A DNA stretch of 64,000 nt. It comes from Clostridium estertheticum. GTDB taxonomy: Bacteria; Bacillota; Clostridia; Clostridiales; Clostridiaceae. Every line of letters starts with the position of its first letter. Position 1 is the stretch's first letter. The notes under the pieces were generated by a model. It had not been told where the DNA came from. It searched no databases and saw nothing but the letters and a program-made list of their open reading frames with translations. The stretch is taken from positions 3,493,001-3,557,000 of the forward strand of contig NZ_JAAMNH020000001.1 of the NCBI RefSeq assembly GCF_011065935.2. The letters are read 5' to 3'. Both the position numbers and the translations under genes were made by a program. Below are positions 18,118-26,886 of this stretch, piece after piece.

Positions 18118-18564
18118 GTGAAACATGAAGCACTTAAATTAGATAACCAATTATGCTTTGCTCTATATGCTTGTTCACGTGAAATAACAAAGTTGTATAA
18201 GCCTATTTTAGATAAACTGGGTATAACCTATACTCAATATATTTCTCTTTTAGTATTATGGGAAAAAGATAATATAACAGTAAAAGACCTGGGAGAAAAA
18301 TTACATCTAGATTCTGGAACATTGACGCCACTGCTTAAAAAATTAGAGTTCATGGAGCTAGTAAATAGAAATCGAGATACTATAGATGAAAGAAAAGTAT
18401 ACGTTAAATTAACTGATAAGGGTGTTGAATTAAAAACAATGGCCATTGAAATACCAAATAAAATTCTTTGCTCTACAGGACTTTCCCTTCAAAGTGCAGA
18501 ACTTTTGAAGGAAAACATTAATTCTTTATTGTTAACTTTAACTCCTGGTAATAATATCAAATAA
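18118..18564 (+). CDS. ohrR: OhrR-type MarR family peroxide-sensing repressor
   Basis: This winged-helix MarR protein closely follows the OhrR pattern. LDNQLCFALYACSREITKLY carries the reactive cysteine (Cys13 from the chosen start), followed by GITYTQYISLLVLWE and the recognition helix region LDSGTLTPLLKKLE. The wing includes RDTIDERKVYV. OhrR releases DNA when this cysteine is oxidised by organic peroxides. I start at the GTG 18118, ten bases after AAAGGA; a GTG three codons earlier is too close to the site. It has 148 residues. Its target is probably the gpx promoter, and possibly its own expression through read-through. Confidence 0.88.
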   Translation: MKHEALKLDNQLCFALYACSREITKLYKPILDKLGITYTQYISLLVLWEKDNITVKDLGEKLHLDSGTLTPLLKKLEFMELVNRNRDTIDERKVYVKLTDKGVELKTMAIEIPNKILCSTGLSLQSAELLKENINSLLLTLTPGNNIK

Positions 18565-18621
18565 AAGAATATACAGTAGTTTAATGTATTTATTACATTA
18601 AACACACTGTATATTCTTTTA
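18562..18621. terminator. Bidirectional terminator between ohrR and the CmpB-like gene
   Basis: A 16 bp outer stem (18562-18577 with 18606-18621) and a 10 bp inner stem (18579-18588 with 18594-18603) form one long hairpin. The ohrR stop codon is its first three bases. Confidence 0.85.
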
Positions 18622-18644
18622 CATTTCTAAAAATTTCACATTAC

Positions 18645-19094
18645 TCATTTAGCCTTATAATTAATACTGTTTTCAATGCGTATTATAGCATCATGGATTT
18701 TTTCAAAGATAATCCCAACCAAAAACCATACTGGGGCATATTCCAATGTAATTATTCCGCCTATTGATAATGTTTTATTTACATAGTTCCAAGGGCACAT
18801 ACCTAAAACCGACCTTAGCAGCAGTCCGCAAACTAATTCTACTGCAAATATAAGAACCATGTATATACCTCCCCTAGCAATAAGCGGAAGATGTTTTATC
18901 CTATAATGCACAGGTTCAAGAAATACAGCAAGCCCATATATAGGGAACATCCAAATACAGGTAGTGCCCCTAAGTAAAACATCACCCGTAAGCAGCGCGC
19001 CAAAACCATTCCACAAAACCTCTGCCAAAAGGCCTAACAGTCCATAAACAATAAATCTTTTCCACATAAATGTATTGTTTGTATTCCCTTGCAT
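18645..19094 (-). CDS. CmpB-family putative ABC transporter permease (PF06541 type)
   Basis: A 149-residue membrane protein with four hydrophobic segments. RFIVYGLLGLLAEVLWNG, TTCIWMFPIYGLAVFLEP and LEYAPVWFLVGIIFEK are typical of the family annotated as putative ABC-transporter type IV permease. The true biochemical role of this family is not established, and no ATPase gene is adjacent. No strong ribosome site precedes the ATG at 19094, so the start is uncertain; a later Met (residue 10) is possible. Confidence 0.7.
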   Translation of the reverse strand: MQGNTNNTFMWKRFIVYGLLGLLAEVLWNGFGALLTGDVLLRGTTCIWMFPIYGLAVFLEPVHYRIKHLPLIARGGIYMVLIFAVELVCGLLLRSVLGMCPWNYVNKTLSIGGIITLEYAPVWFLVGIIFEKIHDAIIRIENSINYKAK

Positions 19095-19290
19095 AATATA
19101 CTGCTAACTTAATTAATTAGTGAAAAAACAAAAATACACATGCATTTACAATAGGATATACTGTACTGAGCTTACATTTACTTGTAGAATCAACCTATCT
19201 ATTGTAATATAATATAAATAATATAATGATAGTGCACAAATTATAAACAGTAATTTTTCAAATGAGCTTAAACAAGGGGGAAAGTTTAAA

Positions 19291-20061
19291 ATGCAAATTA
19301 ATGCTAGTTTAGCAATAATTCCTAAAGATCAATTATGTATATGCGGAAGTGACAAATTTTTTTCTGATTGTTGTATGAAAAAAGATCATATTTATGAAGC
19401 AATGACCCTACCTGATACTGGAAGGCAAGTCATTTACGATCAAACTGAAATTATCATGGCAGTTAAAATTTTAAATGGTTTTATTGAATCTAGAATCGAT
19501 TCAATAAATTCCGAATTACCTCAGGTGGAGGCAATACGGAAACTCAAACGACTTTACGAAAAGCTAGATAATGCTTTAAAACCTATAGAGAAAGTAACTT
19601 CTTGCAAGCAGGGTTGCAATCATTGTTGCTTTTTACCGATTTTATCAAGTCAACTTGAAAATGAATTAATAAAAAATTATATGAGTGAACATTATTCTAC
19701 TGATAAATTGGCTGAATTTGAGTATAAAATCAATCAAAACAAAGATACGCTATCACAGCTTATACATATTAATGGTAGATTTATGGATGAAAACTATAAA
19801 TTATATTCCACCGCTAATATTCCTTGTTCTTTTTTAGATAGTGATAGCAATTGCAGCATTTATAATGTAAGGCCTTTTATCTGCAGAAAATATTTAGTTT
19901 TTAATAATCCAACAGTTTGTGAAAACACTTTAAATAAAACCGATCAGTACTATTCAACTTACCTAACTAAGGTAAAAGACTCCATAATAAAGCTTAATAA
20001 GCTAACCTATGGTGAAAATTTTCAGTACAAACATATATTATCTTGGTTTTTAGAAAACTGA
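19291..20061 (+). CDS. SEC-C motif plus YkgJ-type cysteine cluster protein
   Basis: The 256-residue protein joins two metal-binding parts. Residues 16-29 (LCICGSDKFFSDCC) look like a SEC-C zinc motif. From about residue 105 a YkgJ-type CxxxCxxCC cluster (CKQGCNHCC) is followed by CSFLDSDSNCSIYNVRPFICRKY, as in the putative zinc- or iron-chelating family PF03692. The family may hold an Fe-S or zinc site; its activity is unknown. AGGGGG precedes the ATG. The gene is monocistronic and converges on the AraC gene. Confidence 0.8.
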   Translation: MQINASLAIIPKDQLCICGSDKFFSDCCMKKDHIYEAMTLPDTGRQVIYDQTEIIMAVKILNGFIESRIDSINSELPQVEAIRKLKRLYEKLDNALKPIEKVTSCKQGCNHCCFLPILSSQLENELIKNYMSEHYSTDKLAEFEYKINQNKDTLSQLIHINGRFMDENYKLYSTANIPCSFLDSDSNCSIYNVRPFICRKYLVFNNPTVCENTLNKTDQYYSTYLTKVKDSIIKLNKLTYGENFQYKHILSWFLEN

Positions 20062-20088
20062 AATATCTAATAAGTTTAATTAAAAACG

Positions 20089-20112
20089 GCGTTGATATTA
20101 AACTATCAACGC
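20089..20112. terminator. Bidirectional terminator
   Basis: GCGTTGAT / ATCAACGC with an 8-base loop, flanked by A5 and T4, between two convergent genes. Confidence 0.8.
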
Positions 20113-20960
20113 TATTTTATAGTTTTTCTGTACTCCATAGGTGCCGAGCCCTTTGAATTTTTAAATACCCTATTAAAAGTTTTAACGCTATTAAATCCAG
20201 ATTTATACGCAACTTCTGTAATTGAATTGGTATCATACATAAGGTACCACTCAGCTTTTGTTATTTTAAAATTGTTTAAATACTCCACAAAGGTCATTCC
20301 AGTATTTTCTTTAAAAAATCTAGTGAAATGGTACTTACTAAAGCCTGCAACTTTTGAAATCTCATCTAACCCTATTTGATTTTGATAATTTTTCTCTACA
20401 TGTGCAAATACCTTATCCAGCTTCTTAAGTCTCTCCATTTGTCTACTCTCATCCTCCTTTGAATAGGCTGTTTTAGGCATATATCTAAGTAGTATAACTG
20501 CCAAATCATAGAGTCTTGCTTTTAAAATGAGTTTATATCCTTCTTTAGTTTTGCCGTACTCCTCAATAATCTCCTGTATCTGTTTTTCCATTAAATCGTG
20601 AACTTCACTTCCGTAAGTCAGGAGACTCGAGTGAATAAACATTGGTTTAATAATTCTATTATCCTTTGTTCCCGAAAGAAAGCTATCGTATATTGACATT
20701 CTAAATTGTATCACGGCTCTTTTGCTGACTTGTTTTTGCTTAAAAAAATAATGAATCTCTCCTGAACCAATAATGAGTATGTCCCCAACTATCAAGTTAT
20801 AGATTTCCTTATTTACCATTACTTTAAGATTTCCTTCCACAAGATAAATAATTTCAATATCCTCATGAAAATGATGAGGTGTGCTAGTATTCCCATCATT
20901 AAAGAACAATCTAAACGGAAAATCCTGCTCTAATATTGTTTTTTCTAAGCTAACTTGCAT
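20112..20960 (-). CDS. AraC family transcriptional regulator with cupin sensor
   Basis: The 282-residue protein has an N-terminal cupin domain (HHFHEDIEIIYLVEG near residue 28, then GDILIIGSGEIHYF) and a C-terminal double helix-turn-helix (from about 185, IGLDEISKVAGFSKYHFTRFFKENTGMTF, then NSITEVAYKSGFNSVKTFNRVFK). I start at the ATG 20960 because GGAGGG lies just upstream; the frame is open 20 codons more. It follows the three sugar-enzyme genes at a gap of 96 bp on the same strand, so it is probably their activator and senses the sugar in the cupin pocket. Confidence 0.9.
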   Translation of the reverse strand: MQVSLEKTILEQDFPFRLFFNDGNTSTPHHFHEDIEIIYLVEGNLKVMVNKEIYNLIVGDILIIGSGEIHYFFKQKQVSKRAVIQFRMSIYDSFLSGTKDNRIIKPMFIHSSLLTYGSEVHDLMEKQIQEIIEEYGKTKEGYKLILKARLYDLAVILLRYMPKTAYSKEDESRQMERLKKLDKVFAHVEKNYQNQIGLDEISKVAGFSKYHFTRFFKENTGMTFVEYLNNFKITKAEWYLMYDTNSITEVAYKSGFNSVKTFNRVFKNSKGSAPMEYRKTIK

Positions 20961-21056
20961 AATACCCTCCAGAAGTTTAATTAATTCAGACAACAATTGT
21001 ATATTAAAATAGGCATACAAATTTTTAGACTTGTATGCCTATAATTATTTTGCCTG

Positions 21057-22085
21057 TTACAGCTTTATTTTAACTCTTTTTTTACCAGATTCATAGATGC
21101 TACATATAATTCTTTGTGTTTTTATTGCTTGTTCCCCATTAATATCAGGCTGGATGCCTAAACTTAATGCATGGTAATAGTTCTTTATTTGTTTTGAATG
21201 GCTTATTCCCCAATATCCCTTTGCTCCATTTCCATAATCGAAAGTTTCATTTGGGTTATTATCTGCAATTAATTCTCTGCCATCGTTAAGCACCACATGA
21301 GCTCTATCCCCTACCATAGTTGCAATCCCATTTTCACAATGAAGTTCTATTTCTACCGGAGCATCATAAGTATAATAATTAATGGCATGAAAAGCTGTAA
21401 CTACTCCATTCTTATACTTTATAATTCCTTCAGCACAGTCCTCTACCTGTATTATTTCATGAGCCCTATTACTTATGCTAGCATCTATATAATCTATGTC
21501 ACAGTTTACAAACCAGCTCATTAGATCCATAGTATGAATTGCTTGATCTATAATAACTCCTCCACCTTCTTTTTCCCAGGTACCTTTCCAATCACTGTGA
21601 CTGTAATATTCATCTGAACGGTTCCAAGTAACCTCAAGCTTACCTGATAGTATTTTACCAAGTTCACCGGAATCAAGAGTGTTTTTTATAAGTTGTGACC
21701 CTGGATTATATCTATTTTGAAATATAACTCCCAATGTAACCTTGTTATCTTTTGCAGCCAAAATCATATTTTCTGCGTCTAGAAGGCTTATAGACATAGG
21801 CTTTTCAGTAAGCACATGTTTACCATGATTGGCAGCATAAATAGCCACCTCTGCATGAAGATAGTGAGGAAGACATATGTGAACTGCATCTAATTCTTCC
21901 TTTAAAATCATTTCTTTATAATCTGTATAGTATGCACAATTATATTGCTCTGCCTTTATTTTTGCTCTATCTTCCTTTATGTCACATACACAAGTCACCT
22001 TAGCATTCTCGAGTGCATTTACAGATTGAGCATGCATGGGAAATATGTTCCCACATCCAATAATTCCTACTTTAAATATCTTCAT
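21057..22085 (-). CDS. Gfo/Idh/MocA family oxidoreductase (342 aa)
   Basis: An NAD(P)-dependent sugar oxidoreductase. The Rossmann motif GIIGCGNIFPMHA is at residue 8 onward, the EKPMS motif near 94 is the family signature, and DQAIHTMDLMSW is the catalytic-helix region with its His. The substrate is unknown. AGGAG precedes the ATG at 22085. It lies 21 bp after the isomerase gene and is the third enzyme gene of the operon. It is only distantly similar to the other Gfo/Idh protein here (23052-24152), so the pair probably acts at different steps. Confidence 0.9.
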   Translation of the reverse strand: MKIFKVGIIGCGNIFPMHAQSVNALENAKVTCVCDIKEDRAKIKAEQYNCAYYTDYKEMILKEELDAVHICLPHYLHAEVAIYAANHGKHVLTEKPMSISLLDAENMILAAKDNKVTLGVIFQNRYNPGSQLIKNTLDSGELGKILSGKLEVTWNRSDEYYSHSDWKGTWEKEGGGVIIDQAIHTMDLMSWFVNCDIDYIDASISNRAHEIIQVEDCAEGIIKYKNGVVTAFHAINYYTYDAPVEIELHCENGIATMVGDRAHVVLNDGRELIADNNPNETFDYGNGAKGYWGISHSKQIKNYYHALSLGIQPDINGEQAIKTQRIICSIYESGKKRVKIKL

Positions 22086-22106
22086 TTCAACATCTCCTAA
22101 ATAGTT

Positions 22107-23030
22107 CTATATTAATTTTTGAAGATAATCTATTCCAATTTGCAGACCTTCCTTTACCTTTTCTGCGCTACCTTCATAAAGGGGATCTTCATGTTCAATA
22201 CTAACCACTCCCGCATAGCCTACATCTGTTAACTCCTTAAAAAGACTTTTCCAGTCTACCTGTCCAAGTCCAGGCATTCTATATCTCCAATATCCAAAGT
22301 CCTCGGAGCTTATGTTTAGTTGTTTGTTAAATACACCATATGTTTTTAAATTTTCCTTAAATACTTCTGTGTCCTTTGCATGTACATGGAATATTCTATC
22401 CTTAAATTCCTTAACAGGAGTAATATAATCCATTAGTAGAGCATGCATGTGAGATGGATCATAATTTAATCCAAAGTTTTTATTAGGAACTCTTTTGAAC
22501 ATCTCTCTCCAAAGCTCAGGAGTAAATGAAATAGTCCCTGGCATTCCCGCTACCTGCCAACCAATCATTGGACAGTTTTCGATTATCACCTTAATGTCTC
22601 TCTCCTGCGCATACTTCACTAAATCTCCAAAAACAACCTCAAACTCATCAAAGTTCTCCTCCAGGGACTTATCTATATTTCTTCCTACAAAAGTTCCTAC
22701 TGCTGGCACCCCTAGGAGTACTGCTGCATCTACACATTTTTTAAAATGTTTATTTATATTAGACCTTATAGTAAGGTCTCTATGTAAATTGTTATCATAA
22801 TAAGCAATTGAAGATATAGTAAGCCCATACTCATTAAAGTATGCTTTTATTTTCTCCGCTTCCTCTTGCGTAAAGTTAGCTACATCTATTTCACTTCCTG
22901 AATAATCACGACTGTTAGTTCTTGGCCAACAAGCAAGTTCTAAAGACTTAAACCCATGCACGCTTGCCCATCTTGCTTTTTCTTTAAGTGGAATACCACC
23001 TAGACATCCTGTTAAAAGTCCTATATACAT
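22107..23030 (-). CDS. Sugar phosphate isomerase/epimerase-family TIM barrel (PF01261)
   Basis: The 307-residue protein is a xylose-isomerase-like TIM barrel. Candidate divalent metal ligands sit in the usual strands: IIENCPM (Glu), NYDPSHMH (Asp and His), HVHAKD (His) and SIEHEDP (Glu). Members isomerise or epimerise sugars or keto-sugars, and some cleave 3-oxo-glycosides. AGGAGG precedes the ATG at 23030. Lying between two Gfo/Idh/MocA genes, it probably processes a keto-sugar made by one of them. Confidence 0.88.
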   Translation of the reverse strand: MYIGLLTGCLGGIPLKEKARWASVHGFKSLELACWPRTNSRDYSGSEIDVANFTQEEAEKIKAYFNEYGLTISSIAYYDNNLHRDLTIRSNINKHFKKCVDAAVLLGVPAVGTFVGRNIDKSLEENFDEFEVVFGDLVKYAQERDIKVIIENCPMIGWQVAGMPGTISFTPELWREMFKRVPNKNFGLNYDPSHMHALLMDYITPVKEFKDRIFHVHAKDTEVFKENLKTYGVFNKQLNISSEDFGYWRYRMPGLGQVDWKSLFKELTDVGYAGVVSIEHEDPLYEGSAEKVKEGLQIGIDYLQKLI

Positions 23031-23051
23031 ATTAACAACCTCCTTATATTC

Positions 23052-24152
23052 TTAATTATTAAAATAGACAGGTTTTCCTGTTTTAGAAGACTCATATATT
23101 GCTTCAAGTATTTCTGTAACTACTAATGCTTGTTCTGGTTTTACTACAGGCTCACTATCATTCAATATACAGTCAATCCACGCTCTTGCTTCCAGGTCTG
23201 CTGGATCTTCTGAGCTTCCTTCATAAAAAGCAACCCCACCAGAACTAAAGTCTACTTTGGTTTCATACAATCTACTTAGATTTTCTCCGTTTATCCGAAG
23301 TCCATCCTTCATATCTGCTCCCCCCTTTGTACCGCAAAGAGTTGTTTGCGCTTCACCTACATCAAGACTATTTAATGCCCAACTTGATTCTAAAATAATA
23401 GTTGCTCCATTTTCCATGGTAATAAATCCAAAGGCTGAGTCCTCTACAGTGAATTTTTTAGGGTCCCAGGGTCCCCATGCATTAGCTGCATTTTCTTTAC
23501 TACTAAGCTTATGATATACATTTCCAACTACATATTTAGGTTTATAATTATTTAACATCCATAAGGTTAGGTCCAATGCATGAGTACCTATGTCTATTAA
23601 AGGGCCTCCACCTTGCTCAAATTCATTAAGAAAAACCCCCCAAGTAGGCACCGCACGTCTTCTTATAGCATGCGCTTTTGCAAAATATATTTCTCCCAAA
23701 TTACCATTTTCACAAATTTCATGAAGGTATCTTGAGTCACCTCTAAAGCGATTCTGATAGCCTATAGTAAGTTTTTTACCTACACGTAATGAAGCTTCCA
23801 GCATTCTTCTTGCTTCAACTGTGGTTTTAGCCATTGGCTTTTCACACATTACATGCTTGCCAGCTTCTAGTACATCTACAGTAATGGTGCTATGCGATCT
23901 ATTCGGTGTACATACATGTACAACATCAATACTTTTGTCTTTCAAAAGTTCCTTGTAATCTTCATAAACCACTGCATCTTTAGTTCCAAATTTCACTGCA
24001 GACGCCTCAGCTTTTTCTTTTGAAATATCACAAAATGCTACCATTTGAACCTGTGATATTTTAGCTAAACTGGGCATATGTTTGTTATTTGCAATGCCAC
24101 CACAACCTATTATGCCAACTTTCAACTTCTTCTCATTACATGTATTCTCCAT
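23052..24152 (-). CDS. Gfo/Idh/MocA family oxidoreductase (366 aa)
   Basis: The first gene of the sugar operon. It has a Rossmann motif (GIIGCGGIANNKHMPSL from residue 13), the signature CEKPMAKT, and a catalytic-helix segment IDIGTHALDLTLWML. A C-terminal extension is rich in acidic residues. No clear ribosome site precedes the ATG at 24152 (the upstream bases are ATATATT), unlike all its neighbours. The mRNA may be nearly leaderless or the start may lie slightly elsewhere. The substrate is not known. Confidence 0.88.
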   Translation of the reverse strand: MENTCNEKKLKVGIIGCGGIANNKHMPSLAKISQVQMVAFCDISKEKAEASAVKFGTKDAVVYEDYKELLKDKSIDVVHVCTPNRSHSTITVDVLEAGKHVMCEKPMAKTTVEARRMLEASLRVGKKLTIGYQNRFRGDSRYLHEICENGNLGEIYFAKAHAIRRRAVPTWGVFLNEFEQGGGPLIDIGTHALDLTLWMLNNYKPKYVVGNVYHKLSSKENAANAWGPWDPKKFTVEDSAFGFITMENGATIILESSWALNSLDVGEAQTTLCGTKGGADMKDGLRINGENLSRLYETKVDFSSGGVAFYEGSSEDPADLEARAWIDCILNDSEPVVKPEQALVVTEILEAIYESSKTGKPVYFNN

Positions 24153-24495
24153 AATATATACTGATTTTCAAGTCACAACATAGTTATAACAGGAAAGTCA
24201 GGTTTTTCACTTCCTTTCAAAATATATTAATTGAGAATCTACTTTTCTATAATTTACTATTACAAAAGACTAGTTTCTCTAAGTAATTCTTATTTATCGT
24301 TTACATTTCTCATTTTACAATATAATAAATTTTATTACTCGCCATGAATTGCGGAATTATCCTCAAATATTGCTTTTTATTAAAAAATAGCTACATAGTC
24401 CCCTAACTTATTTGTTTTGAAATACCTTGCAGTTATAAAGGTTCGAAAAAGTAAAAAGGTCCGCTCATCTTAAGCTGACCTTTCCATTTCTTGCT
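24153..24495. other. Intergenic region with no gene
   Basis: About 340 bp. It holds the terminator of the FAD oxidoreductase operon at 24455-24483. The right-hand 150 bp before 24153 must contain the sugar-operon promoter, but I could not place it convincingly. I see no small gene. Confidence 0.6.
24455..24483 (-). terminator. Terminator of the FAD oxidoreductase operon
   Basis: AAAGGTC pairs with GACCTTT, with an inner AGCT/AGC-rich part, and a T-rich tail follows on the minus strand. Confidence 0.75.
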
Positions 24496-25773
24496 CTATA
24501 TAAGTTTTTCGTTAAATATGTGGGTTAGATTTAATTTTTCTACTTTCCCCACAATTTTGTCTATATCCAAAGTATAAAGTCCGAGTTCCTGCATTCTATT
24601 AAAATACTCTGCTCCTGCGAAGGTATATCTGTTTGTTCTTCCTTCTTTAGAGTCTATTTTTTCATTTGCATATGCTATTATGTCTCCCACGGCTAGAGAT
24701 CTTGGTAATATAAGTAGCGGCATACCTAAATAATTTCTTATTGCATTGTGTCCAGCTAAAGCACCCGTTATAATAGCCTCTGTGTGCCCTACAAATAACC
24801 CAGCCTTCTCACCTGCACAGAACAAGTTATCTAGGCCTATAACCTTCATACTGTTTGTTCTTGGAGCTACGGATAGGTATCTTATGGAGTTTCCCTTTCC
24901 CCCTGCATATGGATCTATATATTTTGCATGCTCTAAGCCTTTAATTTTTCTTAATTTATCTAATGGATAATACGACGTCATAAGCTTTGCATGACCCGTA
25001 TCTAAAAGTATTAAATTTTCTGCAAACTCTTTAAGAGCATACTGCTGACATACCTTTAATTTAAGTTTATCTAAATTAACATCTTCTTCTGGGACCTTTA
25101 AAACAACCACTCCTGTTTCATCCAGTTGTTTTATAACGTCACTCGTTAAGGAATCCTTAGCTAGTTTACAAGAACCGCTAAAGGCTCCATATACATCTTC
25201 TTCTCTTTCTCCTTTTAAGTCTTCAATACCTGCTCTGTAGCTTATGCTTACTCTTGGTCCAAAAGCTGGGCATCTTAACACACACATTGAACATCCATTT
25301 CCATATTTTAAGCAGTTACCCATTGGACCTGTTGAACCTGTAGTTTCTATAAATACATCTGCCTCAACATATTTTCCATCTGATAGATATATTCCTTTTA
25401 GTCTATTGCCTTCTTTTTCAACATCTACAACTCTTGTTACCATGTTTATTTCTATATCCATAGCTTTTAAATATTTTTCAACTGCTGGTTCAATTTTATT
25501 TACATCGTAAAGCCAGGCATGTTTGTGCCCCGGAAAATCAATATTTTTATGTCTACTATTATCATCAGTTAAATGTATTAAATCTCCTGCTCCTAGAGCT
25601 ATCATTTCTTCTGATGCAGTATATCTTCCATTATTTCTCATAATGCCACCTACATTTCCAAGTCCTAAAAGCATATCTGTTTTTTCATATAATATAACCT
25701 CAGCACCAGCTTTCTTTGCTGTGATTGCCGCACTACACCCAGACCAACCACCACCAATTACAATAACCTTCAA
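24496..25773 (-). CDS. FAD-dependent oxidoreductase with cysteine motif
   Basis: A 425-residue flavoprotein. It begins with a dinucleotide-binding motif VIVIGGGWSGCSAAITAKKAGAEVILYEK and has a C-terminal FAD contact region (LDNLFCAGEKAGLFVGHTEAI), as in GidA-like or fumarate-reductase-like oxidoreductases. A CxxxxxxCxxCxxxC run near residue 157 (CLKYGNGCSMCVLRC) could hold an iron-sulfur cluster or a redox disulfide. It starts at TTG (25773) behind GGGGAGGAG and overlaps the upstream gene by 4 bp (TTGA), so the two are coupled. The partner is a PyrK-like electron-transfer protein. The substrate is unknown. Confidence 0.8.
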   Translation of the reverse strand: MKVIVIGGGWSGCSAAITAKKAGAEVILYEKTDMLLGLGNVGGIMRNNGRYTASEEMIALGAGDLIHLTDDNSRHKNIDFPGHKHAWLYDVNKIEPAVEKYLKAMDIEINMVTRVVDVEKEGNRLKGIYLSDGKYVEADVFIETTGSTGPMGNCLKYGNGCSMCVLRCPAFGPRVSISYRAGIEDLKGEREEDVYGAFSGSCKLAKDSLTSDVIKQLDETGVVVLKVPEEDVNLDKLKLKVCQQYALKEFAENLILLDTGHAKLMTSYYPLDKLRKIKGLEHAKYIDPYAGGKGNSIRYLSVAPRTNSMKVIGLDNLFCAGEKAGLFVGHTEAIITGALAGHNAIRNYLGMPLLILPRSLAVGDIIAYANEKIDSKEGRTNRYTFAGAEYFNRMQELGLYTLDIDKIVGKVEKLNLTHIFNEKLI

Positions 25774-26732
25774 AATATTCTCCTCCCCTCTAATACGTAT
25801 TTAGGTTCTGTCTGCATTTTGCAGAGCCTTCTTAATTTGCGGTCGTTATTTTTTCTTGTGCAACAACCGCAAATGCCTTCTCCACAGCACATTTTCGCAT
25901 TATTGCAACAGGAATATTTAATGTTTTTGTCTATATCTTGTACAGCCTTCATCAATTCATAATTTAAAACATCTGCCGCATCACAATGCACTAATTTAAT
26001 ATCATTATTATGGATTAAATCCTTCAATATATTATTAAATTCATCTGTGATTCTGCCACGGACTATAGTATTAACCATTATAACTTTTGAAGCATATTTA
26101 TCTAGATACCCACTCACGAAGCTATTTTTATAGGGAGAATTGTCAAGCACAACTGTAATTTCATTATTATTCCCATGCAAATGCTTAAGTGGAGGTATCA
26201 TGGGGGCCTGCCCTATACCTCTTGCTACAATTAAACATTTGCTATTCACAATTGTATTTATGTTTTTTAATCCTAAAATGCCATTCCAAAATGGTGCTTT
26301 TACCAGCATCTCCTCCCCTTGCTTTAATACATCTAATGCTTTAGTTTTAGATCCTTTTAATTCTATTGCAATAGTTATGGTATTATTTCTTGTATCAGTA
26401 TCCATTATTGATATTGGTGTATCAAATCTTGTATCCGTATCTGGCCGTCTAACAAAAACATAGCTTCCTGCATGAACCAGTTCACTTACCAATTTATCAC
26501 TTGCTTCTAATGTAAATACAATAATATTATCCTCATATTTATTTTTCTCTACTATTTTGCAATAATAATATTTCCTACTTTCTTTAGCTTTGTAGTTGTT
26601 TGAAGCATATTCTTGATATATACATACTCCATTCCAATTACTACAGTCACAGAAATTTTTACCTGCTAGCTGCGAACATAATATACAGTCTCCTGTTTCT
26701 GCCAGATGGCAAGGACATGCTCGCAACACCAA
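25770..26732 (-). pseudogene. PyrK-like FAD/NAD and iron-sulfur protein, 3' part of a gene split by an integrated element
   Basis: The 320-codon frame belongs to the sulfide/dihydroorotate dehydrogenase-like FAD/NAD-binding family. It has a FAD-binding beta barrel (residues about 60-150), an NAD-binding part (RGIGQAPMIPPL) and a C-terminal [2Fe-2S] site (CCGEGICGCC, then a late Cys). The N-terminal CPCHLAETGDCILCSQLAG and CDCSNWNGVC form an extra cysteine-rich region. No good start exists: the frame opens with TTG-GTG-TTG, the nearest GGG is about 15 bases away, and the first ATG lies around codon 109. Codon 6 onward (TGT CCT) lies at the 26712-26717 att core. The missing start, ribosome site and first 15 codons sit at 32231-32187. 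It could still be weakly expressed from the TTG. Confidence 0.82.
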
Positions 26733-26740
26733 ACTGCGAT
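26712..26740. other. Left attachment site (attL): core plus attP arm
   Basis: Core AGGACA at 26712-26717, then the element-side arm 26720-26740 that ends ACTGCGAT. Left of the core is native gene sequence, coding on the minus strand for CHLAET. The crossover dinucleotide should be CA within the core, judging from the centre of symmetry. Confidence 0.8.
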
Positions 26741-26832
26741 TCTACCCTGTGCATTTTATTCACCCTGTTCATAGAAATGTTTAAATTTTATAGTAATGAC
26801 ACAATATTCATAAAAAATTTTCACAAAAATCA

Positions 26833-26861
26833 TTGAAACTATTTTGATTTTCCGTTAAAAT
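26833..26861 (+). promoter_or_regulatory. Predicted sigma-A promoter of the PAP2 gene
   Basis: TTGAAA and TAAAAT are spaced by 17 bp. The -10 box covers the ATG at 26860, so that ATG cannot be the start of this transcript and the TTG at 26887 is favoured. Confidence 0.65.
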
Positions 26862-26886
26862 GGTCTATGAAGAGAGGACTGATTAC

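Noticed and set aside
26860..26886. ATG at 26860 as the start of the PAP2 protein
   Set aside because: It lies in the -10 box of the best promoter and has no ribosome site; TTG 26887 has both in order.
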